From assembly GCF_014281965.1 (NCBI RefSeq), contig NZ_JACFTB010000005.1:62001-126000 (forward strand): DNA of 64,000 bases. Reading direction: 5' to 3'. Origin of the DNA: Rhodococcus sp. BP22. GTDB lineage: Bacteria; Actinomycetota; Actinomycetes; Mycobacteriales; Mycobacteriaceae. The first letter of the stretch is position 1, and each line of letters opens with the position of its first letter. The position numbers were made by a program, and so were the translations under genes. Of this stretch, positions 18,156 through 27,330 are shown one piece after another. The notes below the pieces were generated by a model, which saw nothing but the letters and a program-made list of their open reading frames with translations, was not told the origin of the DNA and searched no databases.

Positions 18156-20348
18156 GTGAGCATCGGTGGAGACGGCACAGAGCCCAACAAGCGTCAGGAG
18201 CCTCCGGTCCCTGAGGGACCAGTAGAGGACACGCAGCCCGACGAGGTACTGCCGTACGACGCGGTCACCGAGGCCATGACTGTCGTACCTCCTGAGAACC
18301 CTGCACCTCTCAGGCAAGACGCCTCGAATCAGCCGTCGAAGGACGATGACGAGCCCACGACGGAAGCGTATTCAGCGGTTCCTCCCGTTCCTCCGAGTCC
18401 TGTGGAGCCAGTTGTCGCTCCGAGGCCGCCCGAACCGCCTATCACCTCTCCCGCCGCAAGTTCGGCAACGCCCGACCCAGCAGGCGCTGGAACGGTCGGC
18501 TCGGATCAGAAGCCTCCATGGGTGAAGGTCGCAGTCTTGGCGGGCGCTGCTGTAGCGATCTTGGCTGTGTTCTACACCGCGGACTGGTTGTCTTCCAGCG
18601 GCGCAGTTCCGCGCGGAGTCACCGTTGCCGGAGTCGACGTCGGAAGCCTCTCGCACGACGACGCCGAGGCGAAGCTACGTTCGGAGCTCGGCGCCCGCGT
18701 CGAACAGCCCGTTGCTGTCGAGGCCGGAGATCTGGACCTCGAGTTCGTACCGGCCGCTGCAGGGCTCGGTGTCGATTGGAACGCGACGCTCGATCGCGCG
18801 GGGTCGCAGCCGATCAATCCGTTCACTCGGATCGGTTCGTTCTTCGGTCATCGCGAGATCGGCGTGGAGTCGACGGTCGATGCCGCTGCGCTCGATGCGA
18901 CCGTGGAGTCGATTCGTGCGCAGACCGACCGCGCTCCGGTGGAAGGCGACATCGTCTTCGAGGGTGCGACCGCAGTAGGTGTGGCGCCCGCTCCTGGGCT
19001 GGCGCTCGACGTCGCCGGCGCACGCGAGGCAATGCAGAAGCGATGGGCTTTCGGGGATGTCGCAGTACCCGTCGAGACCGCTGATGTGACGGTGCACCAG
19101 GACGAGGTCGATCGTGTGCTCACCCAGATTGCCGTGCCTGCGGTGTCTGCGCCGGTGGTGTTCACCGGCAAGAACTCTGCAGCCGCAGTGCTGGCCCCGG
19201 AGGCCGTCGGCCAGGTCTTGTCCTTCGAGCCGGCCGAGGATGGGTCACTCGCGGCGCGGTACGACAACGACGCAGCGATCCGTATTCTCGCGCCGCAGTT
19301 GGTCGCTACCGAGACGGTCCCGAAGGACGCGTCGTTCGTTTTGGGCTCAGGCGCGCCGACCATCGTGCCCGGTGTCGTCGGCGAGTTGGTGCAGTGGCCG
19401 GTGACGCTCGAGCAGTTGCCGACCTTGTTGGCCTCCCCGGATGCCCGAACCACCGCGGCCGTGTACGCGCCCGCGCCACCGGCACTGACAACCGAAGGCG
19501 CGCAGGCTCTCGGCATCAAAGAAGTTGTCGCCGAGTACACCACCGGTGGATTCGAGTACGCGTCCGGAGTCAATATCAGACTCACCGCCGATATCGTCAA
19601 CGGTGCGTTGGTGAAGCCGGGAGCTACGTTCTCGCTCAACGGATACACCGGACCACGCGGGACTGCGCAGGGCTTCGTCGAGTCGGGGATCATCGACAAC
19701 GGTAGACCGGATCGGGCTGTCGGCGGCGGCATCAGTCAGTTCGCGACGACGCTGTACAACGCGGCGTATTTCGGCGGAATGGAAGACGCCGGGCACACCG
19801 AGCACAGCTACTACATCAGTAGATATCCGGAGGCCCGCGAGGCGACGGTATTCGAGGGCGCAATCGACCTGAAGTTCACCAACCCTGCCAAAACCGGCAT
19901 CGTCATCGAGTCGTTCGGTACGGGCTCGGATGTGACGGTTCGGCTTTGGGGAACGAAGACGGTGGAGGTCGAGTCCAGTACGGGGCCGCGGACCAACCCG
20001 ACTTCTCCCAATACGGTCACGCTCCCTGCCGGTGATCAGTGCGTTCCGTCCAGTGGTGGACCGGGATTCACGGCGAGCAATACCAGAGTGATCACCGATA
20101 TTGCGTCGGGCAAAGAGATCTCGCGAGAGACTCGCACGGTCAAGTACGATCCGATTCCGATCGTGAAATGCCAGTCACGCGAACCTGATCCGAAGCCTGC
20201 GGACGCTCCGCCGCCGGCACCCGCACCTCCGGCAGCAGAGCCGGCTGCGCCGCCTGCCGCCGAACCGTCCGTGGTCCCTCCTGCCGATCCTCCGGCAGCC
20301 GAGCCTGCGGAGCAGCCTGCCGCTTCGCAGGAGGACAGTGACAGCTAG
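18156..20348 (+). CDS. VanW-family membrane-anchored protein
   Basis: About 730 residues. An acidic, Pro-rich cytoplasmic N-terminus of about 120 residues is followed by one membrane helix (about 125-143), two YoaR-like putative peptidoglycan-binding repeats, and a VanW domain from about residue 470 (NIRLTADIVNGALVKPGATF, then GGGISQFATTLYNAAYFGG). A Pro/Ala-rich low-complexity tail ends the protein. VanW proteins are cell-wall associated and of unknown biochemical function. GTG 18156 (or TTG 18150) is chosen because GGGAGGG lies just upstream. It is monocistronic and converges on the SGNH hydrolase gene. Confidence 0.85.
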   Translation: MSIGGDGTEPNKRQEPPVPEGPVEDTQPDEVLPYDAVTEAMTVVPPENPAPLRQDASNQPSKDDDEPTTEAYSAVPPVPPSPVEPVVAPRPPEPPITSPAASSATPDPAGAGTVGSDQKPPWVKVAVLAGAAVAILAVFYTADWLSSSGAVPRGVTVAGVDVGSLSHDDAEAKLRSELGARVEQPVAVEAGDLDLEFVPAAAGLGVDWNATLDRAGSQPINPFTRIGSFFGHREIGVESTVDAAALDATVESIRAQTDRAPVEGDIVFEGATAVGVAPAPGLALDVAGAREAMQKRWAFGDVAVPVETADVTVHQDEVDRVLTQIAVPAVSAPVVFTGKNSAAAVLAPEAVGQVLSFEPAEDGSLAARYDNDAAIRILAPQLVATETVPKDASFVLGSGAPTIVPGVVGELVQWPVTLEQLPTLLASPDARTTAAVYAPAPPALTTEGAQALGIKEVVAEYTTGGFEYASGVNIRLTADIVNGALVKPGATFSLNGYTGPRGTAQGFVESGIIDNGRPDRAVGGGISQFATTLYNAAYFGGMEDAGHTEHSYYISRYPEAREATVFEGAIDLKFTNPAKTGIVIESFGTGSDVTVRLWGTKTVEVESSTGPRTNPTSPNTVTLPAGDQCVPSSGGPGFTASNTRVITDIASGKEISRETRTVKYDPIPIVKCQSREPDPKPADAPPPAPAPPAAEPAAPPAAEPSVVPPADPPAAEPAEQPAASQEDSDS

Positions 20349-20378
20349 TCCCTCTCGCAGCTAGTGCTGTTGCAGCGG

Positions 20379-21134
20379 TTACCGAAGCGCCGTGTGTTTC
20401 GGCGCGACGTCGTCGCCGGAGGATGCGCCGCGGAGGCGTCGTGACACCCACGGCGCCGCGAAGGACTTCACCCATTCGGCATTCTCACGCCGCTTGTCAG
20501 CAGGCGCGATGGGTGCGCGTGGCTCCAGGGGTTCGAGTTCGATCGAATGCGGGACACCGAGGTGATCGAGAACCTCGGATGCCATCCTGATGTGTCCGCG
20601 CGTGGACATGTGGAGACGATCGGTGTCCCACATCCGGGTGTCGTCGTAGCCGTCGAGACGCCAGAAGTCGACGATTTCGACTCCTCGACGGTCGGCTACT
20701 TCCCGCAGAAGTTCGTTGTAGATCGCAGTGCGTCCGCGCAGTGTGCGGAACAGGGGTGCCCAGCCCGCGTCGTATCCGGTGAAGGCGACGACCCGCGCGC
20801 CGGTGGCGACGAGGTCTGCGAGTGCCGAGTCGTATCTCGCGACGATGCCGTCGATGTCCACCTTTGGCCGCATCAGGTCGTTTCCACCGGCGTAGATGGT
20901 AACGAGATCGGGTGCGGCGTCGACGGCGATTCCGACTTGGTTTTCGATCACCTGGTCGACCAATTTGCCGCGCACCGCGAGATTGGCGTAGCGGAATTCC
21001 GGGTTCGTGGCGCCGAGCTGCTCGGCGACGCGGTCGGCCCAGCCCTTGACCCCGTTTGCGCTGGCGGGATCGGCGTCACCGACGCCCTCGGTGAACGAGT
21101 CCCCGAGCGCTACGTAGCTGTCGATTCTCGACAC
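20379..21134 (-). CDS. SGNH/GDSL-family hydrolase
   Basis: A 251-residue esterase or lipase of the SGNH fold. Block I is VALGDSFTEG with the nucleophile Ser near residue 13, block III is YAGGNDLM, and block V is DRLHMS with the catalytic Asp and His. No signal peptide is visible, so it is probably cytosolic. Substrates in this family include acyl esters, lysophospholipids and acetylated sugars, and none can be chosen here. A degenerate copy of the TACT-N4-AGTA palindrome lies in its promoter region at 21165-21180. Confidence 0.87.
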   Translation of the reverse strand: MSRIDSYVALGDSFTEGVGDADPASANGVKGWADRVAEQLGATNPEFRYANLAVRGKLVDQVIENQVGIAVDAAPDLVTIYAGGNDLMRPKVDIDGIVARYDSALADLVATGARVVAFTGYDAGWAPLFRTLRGRTAIYNELLREVADRRGVEIVDFWRLDGYDDTRMWDTDRLHMSTRGHIRMASEVLDHLGVPHSIELEPLEPRAPIAPADKRRENAEWVKSFAAPWVSRRLRGASSGDDVAPKHTALR

Positions 21135-21164
21135 AACATCAACCTCCGTGAGTACTGCTAACTA

Positions 21165-21180
21165 GTTACTCGACAGTACG
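21165..21180. promoter_or_regulatory. Palindromic operator-like site C
   Basis: GTTACTCGACAGTACG matches the inner TACT-CG-N-C-AGTA core of site B but has imperfect outer bases. It sits between the divergent SGNH hydrolase and flavin reductase genes. Confidence 0.5.
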
Positions 21181-21307
21181 ACACCGTCGCGGCGAATTTC
21201 ATTCCCGAAAATTCGGGCGCAGGACTCTCGACTACCGAAACTCGTATCGTGGACTACGAGGTGTGCTGGCAGGATGACCGAACGTAAGGTCAGATGTCAC
21301 CACCTGA

Positions 21308-21835
<528 letters not shown>

Positions 21836-21869
21836 CGAGCAGGCAGAAGAAAGATAGGGCAGAGCACAA

Positions 21870-21900
21870 CGGCCGCACCCCCAGGAAGGGGATGCGGCCG
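21870..21900. terminator. Bidirectional terminator between flavin reductase and fadE5
   Basis: A 13-base stem (CGGCCGCA plus CCCC arms, one mismatch) around AGGAA, between convergent genes. Confidence 0.8.
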
Positions 21901-21918
21901 TGTGTGTACGGGGTCGAA

Positions 21919-23754
21919 TCAGAATGCAGCTTCGTCGAGCTCCATGACGTCGAGATCCGTGTTGGCGAGGATGCCGCGGGTAGCGGTCAGCTGGGGCAGG
22001 ATGTTCTTGGCGAAGAAGGACGCGACTGCGACCTTGCCCTCGTAGAACGACTTTTCCTTGCCCTCTGCACCGTTGTCGAGTGCCTTGATGGCAATTTCGG
22101 ACTGACGCAGCAGCAGCCAGCCGATGAGCAGGTCGCCGAAGCCCATGAGGAAGCGGACGGATGCGAGGCCGATCTTGTACAGCTCGGTCGGCTGCTCCTG
22201 AGCTCCCATGAGCTGCTGGGTCATCGTGGTGACGATGGCCTGCACGTCTTCGAGTGCGGTGGCGAGAAGCGCGCGCTCGGCCTTGAGCCGACCGTTGCCT
22301 GCTTCGCTGTCGATGAACGACTTGATCTGGCCGGCGATGTGAGCCAGCGCGACGCCACGGTCACGGGCGATCTTGCGGAAGAAGAAGTCCTGCGCCTGGA
22401 TGGCCGTCGTGCCCTCGTACAGCGAGTCGATCTTCGAGTCGCGGATGTACTGCTCGATCGGGTAGTCCTGCAGGAACCCGGATCCGCCGAGCGTCTGGAG
22501 GCTTTCCGCCAGCTGGCTGTAGGCGATTTCGGATCCGACGCCCTTGACGATCGGGAGCAGCAGGTCGTTGACGCGGTAGGCGATGTCGTCGTCTGCGTCG
22601 GATACCTGCTTGGCGGTGATCGGGTCCTGGTGTGCCGCGGTGAAGAGGTACACCGCGCGCAGGCCCTCGGCGTATGCCTTCTGGGTCATCAGGCTGCGAC
22701 GCACGTCAGGGTGGTGCGTGATGGTGACGCGGGGTGCTGCCTTGTTGGTCATCTGGGTCAGATCGGCGCCCTGGACACGCTCCTTGGCGTAGTCCAGCGC
22801 GTTGAGGTAGCCGGTGGAGAGGGTGGCGATCGCCTTGGTGCCGACCATCATTCGAGCGTGCTCGATGACGTCGAACATCTGCGCGATGCCCTTGTGGACC
22901 TCGCCGACGAGCCAGCCCTTGGCCGGAATGTCGTGGCCACCGAAGGTGAGCTCGCAGGTGGTGGAGACCTTGAGGCCCATCTTGTGCTCGACGCCGGTGA
23001 CGAATACGCCGTTGCGCTCGCCGAGTTCGCCGGTCTCGAAGTCGAAGTGGGTGTTCGGTACGTAGAACAGGCTCAAGCCCTTGGTGCCGGGTCCGGCACC
23101 TTCCGGGCGAGCGAGAACCAGGTGCATGGTGTTCTCGAAGAGATCGTCGGACACGGCCGAGGTGATGAACCGTTTGACGCCTTCGATGTGCCACGAGCCG
23201 TCGTCCTGCTTGATGGCCTTGGTGCGGCCTGCGCCGACGTCGGATCCTGCATCGGGCTCGGTGAGCACCATCGTGGCGCCCCACTTGCGCTCGACGATGA
23301 CCTTCGCCCATTCCTTCTGCTCATCGGTGCCGTTGTTGTAGAGCACGTTGGCGAATCCTGGTCCCGCAGAGTACATGAACGCGGCAGGGTTGGCGCCGAG
23401 CAGCAACTCGTTGAGTGCCCAGCCGAGAGTGCGAGGCGCGGGGATGCCGCCGACTTCTTCGTCGAGACCGACACGCCACCACTCGCCGTCGTACAGCGCC
23501 TTGAACGACTTCTTGAAAGCCTCCGGCAGCTTGACGGTGTGAGTGTCGGGGTCGAACACAGGCGGGTTTCGGTCGGATTCGGCGAAGGACTCGGCTACCG
23601 GTCCTTCTGCCAGGCGGACTACCTCGCGAAGCATGTCGCGGGCTGCCTCTCCGTCGAGGTCGCCGAAGTTGTCACCTGCGAGAGACTCGTCGAGCCCGAA
23701 CAGCTCGAAGAGGTTGAACTCGAGGTCCCGCAGGTTGCTCTTGTAATGGCCCAT
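21919..23754 (-). CDS. fadE5: Acyl-CoA dehydrogenase FadE5
   Basis: A 611-residue long-form acyl-CoA dehydrogenase with N-terminal and C-terminal extension domains. It contains the flavin motif [13 protein letters not shown], the [20 protein letters not shown] segment, and [19 protein letters not shown], and ends in MELDEAAF, essentially as mycobacterial FadE5 does (recalled). It oxidises acyl-CoA to trans-2-enoyl-CoA using FAD. The start MGHYKSN at 23754 matches the family; an ATG at 23769 is also in frame. Two palindromes (23807-23822 and 23868-23881) lie upstream and suggest repression by the TetR regulator at 13365. Confidence 0.95.
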   Translation of the reverse strand: MGHYKSNLRDLEFNLFELFGLDESLAGDNFGDLDGEAARDMLREVVRLAEGPVAESFAESDRNPPVFDPDTHTVKLPEAFKKSFKALYDGEWWRVGLDEEVGGIPAPRTLGWALNELLLGANPAAFMYSAGPGFANVLYNNGTDEQKEWAKVIVERKWGATMVLTEPDAGSDVGAGRTKAIKQDDGSWHIEGVKRFITSAVSDDLFENTMHLVLARPEGAGPGTKGLSLFYVPNTHFDFETGELGERNGVFVTGVEHKMGLKVSTTCELTFGGHDIPAKGWLVGEVHKGIAQMFDVIEHARMMVGTKAIATLSTGYLNALDYAKERVQGADLTQMTNKAAPRVTITHHPDVRRSLMTQKAYAEGLRAVYLFTAAHQDPITAKQVSDADDDIAYRVNDLLLPIVKGVGSEIAYSQLAESLQTLGGSGFLQDYPIEQYIRDSKIDSLYEGTTAIQAQDFFFRKIARDRGVALAHIAGQIKSFIDSEAGNGRLKAERALLATALEDVQAIVTTMTQQLMGAQEQPTELYKIGLASVRFLMGFGDLLIGWLLLRQSEIAIKALDNGAEGKEKSFYEGKVAVASFFAKNILPQLTATRGILANTDLDVMELDEAAF

Positions 23755-23806
23755 GCTCGTACTCTCCATGTTCGGTGGTGCGGTCTCGTGAGTACCGCCC
23801 AAGTTA

Positions 23807-23822
23807 GCTACTCGTCGGTAAC
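23807..23822. promoter_or_regulatory. Palindromic operator, site D (fadE5 promoter)
   Basis: GCTACTCGTCGGTAAC keeps the TACT-CG-N-C-NGTA pattern of site B, 53 bases upstream of the fadE5 start. Confidence 0.55.
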
Positions 23823-23833
23823 ATAACTGGATA

Positions 23834-24487
23834 TTACCCCCGTTCATTCCCGCTGCCAAGGGGGGACCTACTCGCGAGTAGTAAAGCGTCGATCGCGGTG
23901 CCGTGATCGGTGTCCCGTAGACGCTTCTCGGCCCTGATCACCACACCCAAGCCATCGACGTCAGAAGCCAAATCCTCTGGCGTGTAGAGTATTTCGGGAT
24001 CCTGTGGCCCGCCGACGCCGTCGGCGATGTTGAGTGAGTGGTGACCGAGAATCATGAGGATTCCGTCAGGTTTCAAAGCGTCGATTGCGCTCCGAATCAC
24101 CCGTCGGCGTTGCTCCGCGGGTAGATGGAGGTAAAGAACGAGGACCAAGTCATAGCCAGGCTCGGTCGAGAGCTTGGTCACATCCGCGTGAACCCAGGTA
24201 AGCCGATCTCGGACCGATTTGGGTGATTTCTCGGCGATCCGCCGCCCCTTCTGGAGCCCGACGGCCGAGAAGTCGACGGCGGTGACCTCCCAACCGCGGG
24301 TGGCCAGCCACAGGGCGTTTCTGCCCTCACCGGCCGCCAGGTCCAACGCCCGCCCACGCGGAAGCGCGGTGGCGTATTCGACCAGCGCCTGGTTAGGAGG
24401 CGATCCGTAGACCAGGTCGGCGGCCGCATATTTGTTGTCCCACGCTGTTGCATCCATTCCGACGACCATATGTCGCCGACGCGTCAC
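23834..24487 (-). CDS. TehB-like class I SAM methyltransferase
   Basis: A 217-residue methyltransferase with motif [20 protein letters not shown] and the following AVDFS acidic loop, typical of TehB-like small-molecule methyltransferases. The GTG at 24487 overlaps the stop of the upstream DUF4185 gene as GTGA, suggesting coupling; later ATGs at 24469 or 24457 ([11 protein letters not shown]) are equally consistent with the family N-terminus. Its 3' end contains the perfect palindrome site E, about 115 bases before fadE5. The substrate is unknown. Confidence 0.85.
   Translation of the reverse strand: MTRRRHMVVGMDATAWDNKYAAADLVYGSPPNQALVEYATALPRGRALDLAAGEGRNALWLATRGWEVTAVDFSAVGLQKGRRIAEKSPKSVRDRLTWVHADVTKLSTEPGYDLVLVLYLHLPAEQRRRVIRSAIDALKPDGILMILGHHSLNIADGVGGPQDPEILYTPEDLASDVDGLGVVIRAEKRLRDTDHGTAIDALLLASRSPLGSGNERG
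23868..23881. promoter_or_regulatory. Palindromic operator, site E
   Basis: CTACTCGCGAGTAG is a perfect 14-bp palindrome with the TACTCG/CGAGTA half sites of the family. It lies inside the last codons of the methyltransferase gene and upstream of fadE5. Confidence 0.6.
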
Positions 24488-25596
24488 AACGTGGTGCGCA
24501 GGAGCAGGACGTTGTAGTTCTGGTGCACCGTGGCGAGGAAGTACAGGTCAGGACCCGCGGACCAAGGGTGAATGTAGGGGGCGTACGCACTGCGAAGCTG
24601 ATTGGTGTCCACGAGCACCTCGGGCGGACTCCACGGGCCGGCGGGCGAGGGGGAGCGTCGCATGACGATCGAATCGGAAGCGTCCGTGGTGAGCATCAAG
24701 TATTGACCGAGGTACTGGTTGTACGCGACGGACAACTCGCCGACGTCGCCGACGATGGGGGCCGCGAGCGCGGGGTCGCCCTTCTTCCATTCGGCGCCGG
24801 TCCAGTATTCGTACGCGGCGAGGTCCAGGATGTCTTTTTCGAGTACGCGTGACACGTAGCCGGAGTTGCCACGTCCGGGGGGCGTGCCGTACTCGTAGAC
24901 GAACCCGCCGTCCTTCAGGAAGGCGTTCTGCTGGAAATTGCGGTTTCCGCCGTCGCTCGGACGTTGAGTCTCCGGGTGGACGGTCCAGTTTTCGCCGTTG
25001 TCACCGGATACTGCAATCGAGGAGTGGTTGGTTTCCCAATGTCCGGGCTGCCCCCAGTCCTTGACCGACATCAAGCTCATGAACTGATTCTGGCCGAGTG
25101 CGACACCGGCAGTGGGGATTCGGCTGATCTCGACGAAGGGGATCTTGGGGCTCGGTACGAGTTCCTTGGCCTGCCCGAGTGGGTCCTTGACGATGCTGTC
25201 GAAGCTCATGCCATCGGCCAGGTTGCCGTCGTGGCTCCGCATGAGCGCGCTGCTGCGCCAGGACCACAGGCTCCCCTGCAAAAGATTCGGAAATCCGAGG
25301 CCTGCAGTATCGCCGAAGGCGGTCAGGATCTCGCCGTTGCCGTTGTCCCACATGATCCCGAGGTCGGTGCCCAGCATGTTGACGTTCTGGGTCTCGTTCG
25401 GACTGGACATTCCGGTGGCCTGCGCGACGGCCACAGTGCGTCCGGTGAGCTGCGGGAGGCCGAAGACACCGTTCAATCCAGGAATTGGATTGACGATGTT
25501 CGGATTGGCCGCTGCAGGACCGGCAATCACAAGAGTCGTGACCACAACAGCAACAGCAACCGACGTGAAACGTTTCACTAGCCCCCCGGCTTTCAT
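24484..25596 (-). CDS. Secreted DUF4185 protein, candidate endo-D-arabinanase (GH183-like)
   Basis: A 370-residue protein with a signal peptide (VAVAVVVTTLVIAGPAAA, cleavage near residue 30) and a single beta-propeller-like DUF4185 domain: GIMWDNGNGEILTAFGDT, then GELSVAYNQYLGQYLML and the C-terminal PWSAGPDLYFLA. DUF4185 proteins of mycobacteria have been reported as endo-D-arabinofuranases (family GH183) acting on arabinogalactan and LAM; whether this member is active is inference. The ATG at 25596 is given; GTG 25578 has a G-rich ribosome site and would give a shorter signal peptide. It is followed by the coupled methyltransferase. Confidence 0.82.
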   Translation of the reverse strand: MKAGGLVKRFTSVAVAVVVTTLVIAGPAAANPNIVNPIPGLNGVFGLPQLTGRTVAVAQATGMSSPNETQNVNMLGTDLGIMWDNGNGEILTAFGDTAGLGFPNLLQGSLWSWRSSALMRSHDGNLADGMSFDSIVKDPLGQAKELVPSPKIPFVEISRIPTAGVALGQNQFMSLMSVKDWGQPGHWETNHSSIAVSGDNGENWTVHPETQRPSDGGNRNFQQNAFLKDGGFVYEYGTPPGRGNSGYVSRVLEKDILDLAAYEYWTGAEWKKGDPALAAPIVGDVGELSVAYNQYLGQYLMLTTDASDSIVMRRSPSPAGPWSPPEVLVDTNQLRSAYAPYIHPWSAGPDLYFLATVHQNYNVLLLRTTL

Positions 25597-25734
25597 TTGG
25601 ATTCTAAACAGACCGCGGGAAGCATAGCTCGAGGTTTTACCTGTCGGGCAGACTTCTTTGTTCTTTCGGCAAAGTAAATGGATTGGTAAGCGCGGGGAAA
25701 GCGAGCGCGGAGTCTGTTACTGCCGTGGTGAGAA

Positions 25735-25893
25735 TCAGTCGTGCGGAACGGACTCGTCGACGTCTGCGGTATCCCAGTGCAAAGTCGATCCGAGTTCCTC
25801 GGAATCGGCACGACGCGCGACGCGGCCCAGCACGATGGCGACCGCCAACGCAACCACCAACCAGACGGCTATACCGATGAGAATTCCAAGCAC
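25735..25893 (-). CDS. Small single-helix membrane protein
   Basis: A 52-residue open frame starting at GTG 25893: one strong hydrophobic helix (ILIGIAVWLVVALAVAIVLG) followed by basic residues RVARRAD and an acidic tail ending SVPHD. The composition, positive-inside charge pattern and isolated intergenic position look like a real small membrane protein of a kind common in Rhodococcus and relatives. The ribosome site is weak (AGAAAG). No function can be assigned. Confidence 0.6.
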   Translation of the reverse strand: MLGILIGIAVWLVVALAVAIVLGRVARRADSEELGSTLHWDTADVDESVPHD

Positions 25894-26005
25894 ATGGTCT
25901 TTCTAGCACCGATATCTGAGAATGCGCGGAGAAACTAAGCTTTTCGATTGTTGCAATGCGATCGACAGTGGTCACGGATTGGTTACGGACCGGTAGTGGC
26001 TACCT

Positions 26006-26671
26006 TTACAAGTGCCGAACGACCTGCTCGACCGCCCTTCGGAAGCGACTGCCTCCCAGGCACTGAGCTGCGACGATATCGAGGTCCGAGGCGTGGTCGA
26101 CGTCACGCAGAATCGGCAGTGAGGCGATGTCCGCGCCGAGTGCTTCGAGAGCGCTGCGCGTATCGGCCCCGGTGCTGGGACTGGACATGGTCACCTCGAG
26201 GAGCCCGCAGGCGAGCGCGGGATCTGCGATGCCCAACCCCCACCAGCCGCCGTCCTCGGCCATACCGAGCACCGATCGCCCCGGCTCGGTGAGCTGCGTT
26301 GCCGCCTCGTTCAACAGGTTGGCCGTCACTTGGGGGGTGTCCATCCCGATCTGAAAGACGGGATTGCCCGACGCCGCAGCGTCCTCGTGCGCGTAACGCA
26401 ACCGGCCGGCGAAACCGTCGCCCCGCTGCGGAATCACGATGAACGACGCCAGTGCCGCGGCTATTTCTTCGTGTCGGCTCGCCTGGGTGAGGTCCCCGGT
26501 CATCGCGACGATGCGCTCGTCGAAGTCGGCGGCGGATACGGCGTCGAGAGTATCGAGCAGGGCGGCGGCAGCGATGTCGGCGGCTATGTCGTCGCCTACG
26601 GTTTTCGCGAGCCGGGTTTTCGCGAGTCCGGGTACGGGAGCTTTGGCGACGATGAGGGCGGTCACTTTCAC
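26006..26671 (-). CDS. DUF2064 glycosyltransferase-A-fold protein
   Basis: A 221-residue protein of the DUF2064/TIGR04282 family, with KAPVPGLAKTRLA near the N-terminus, the aspartate motif QIGMDTPQV and the signature LGMAEDGGWWGLG. The fold is that of nucleotide-diphospho-sugar transferases, but the activity of the family is not established. Its ATG overlaps the stop of the GT2 gene by 4 bases. The order GT2-DUF2064 repeats Rv0539-Rv0540 (recalled). It is last in an operon starting with the MTA phosphorylase gene. Confidence 0.87.
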   Translation of the reverse strand: MKVTALIVAKAPVPGLAKTRLAKTVGDDIAADIAAAALLDTLDAVSAADFDERIVAMTGDLTQASRHEEIAAALASFIVIPQRGDGFAGRLRYAHEDAAASGNPVFQIGMDTPQVTANLLNEAATQLTEPGRSVLGMAEDGGWWGLGIADPALACGLLEVTMSSPSTGADTRSALEALGADIASLPILRDVDHASDLDIVAAQCLGGSRFRRAVEQVVRHL

Positions 26672-27330
26672 GAGAGCACCTTCCAGAAGTCCCGCACTGC
26701 AACGACGGTTCCCTTGACCGAGCCGGACACCTTCGAGGTCCCTGCTGTCCGTGGACTGTAGGAGACGTCGTGTTCGACGACTGTCCAGCCTGCTTTCGAG
26801 GCGAGTACGAGTAGTTGCAGCGGGTAGCCGGACCGGCGATCGGTCACGTCGAGGTCGAGAAGTGCTTGGCGTCGTACTGCGCGGATGGCGCCGAGGTCGT
26901 GGACGGGCAGCTTGTATTTGGTTCGAAGCCGAAGGGCCAGGACGGCATTGCCGATTCGAGCGTGGATCGGTGAGTTTCCGCGGACGGTCTTGCGTCGACC
27001 TACGGCGAGATCCGCTTGTTCGAGAGCGGTGACCAGTAGGGGTAGCTCACGTGGATCCATCGAGCCGTCGCCGTCGAGAACGCACACGACTTCGGTTTCG
27101 GCGGCGAGAACTCCGGCATGTACTGCTGATCCGTAACCGGGCACCGACTCCTGCACGACGGCGGCGCCGTGTGCTCGAGCAACGTCGGCGGTGTCGTCCA
27201 CGGAATTGTTGTCGACGACGATGACGCGGTAGCCCGCGGGCATGTCGGCGAGGACGCCGGGGAGCGAGCCTTCCTCGTTCATGCAGGGAATCACCACGGT
27301 GACATCGGTCGGCTCAAACACGCGGGGCAC
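26668..27330 (-). CDS. GT2-family (dolichyl-phosphate sugar synthase-like) glycosyltransferase
   Basis: A 220-residue GT-A glycosyltransferase of family 2. Motifs are VVIPCMNEEGSLPGVL, VVDNNSVDDT, and the metal-binding CVLDGDGSMDP, followed by GRRKTVRGNSPIHARIGN as in polyprenyl-phosphate sugar synthases. No C-terminal membrane helices are seen. It probably transfers a sugar from a nucleotide donor to a polyprenyl phosphate. Its start overlaps the epimerase gene by 17 bases. Confidence 0.88.
   Translation of the reverse strand: MPRVFEPTDVTVVIPCMNEEGSLPGVLADMPAGYRVIVVDNNSVDDTADVARAHGAAVVQESVPGYGSAVHAGVLAAETEVVCVLDGDGSMDPRELPLLVTALEQADLAVGRRKTVRGNSPIHARIGNAVLALRLRTKYKLPVHDLGAIRAVRRQALLDLDVTDRRSGYPLQLLVLASKAGWTVVEHDVSYSPRTAGTSKVSGSVKGTVVAVRDFWKVLS

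Noticed and set aside
21892..23826. A 644-codon open frame opposite fadE5
   Set aside because: Antisense open frames are common in high-GC genes; its protein has no family motifs, while fadE5 on the other strand is fully recognisable.
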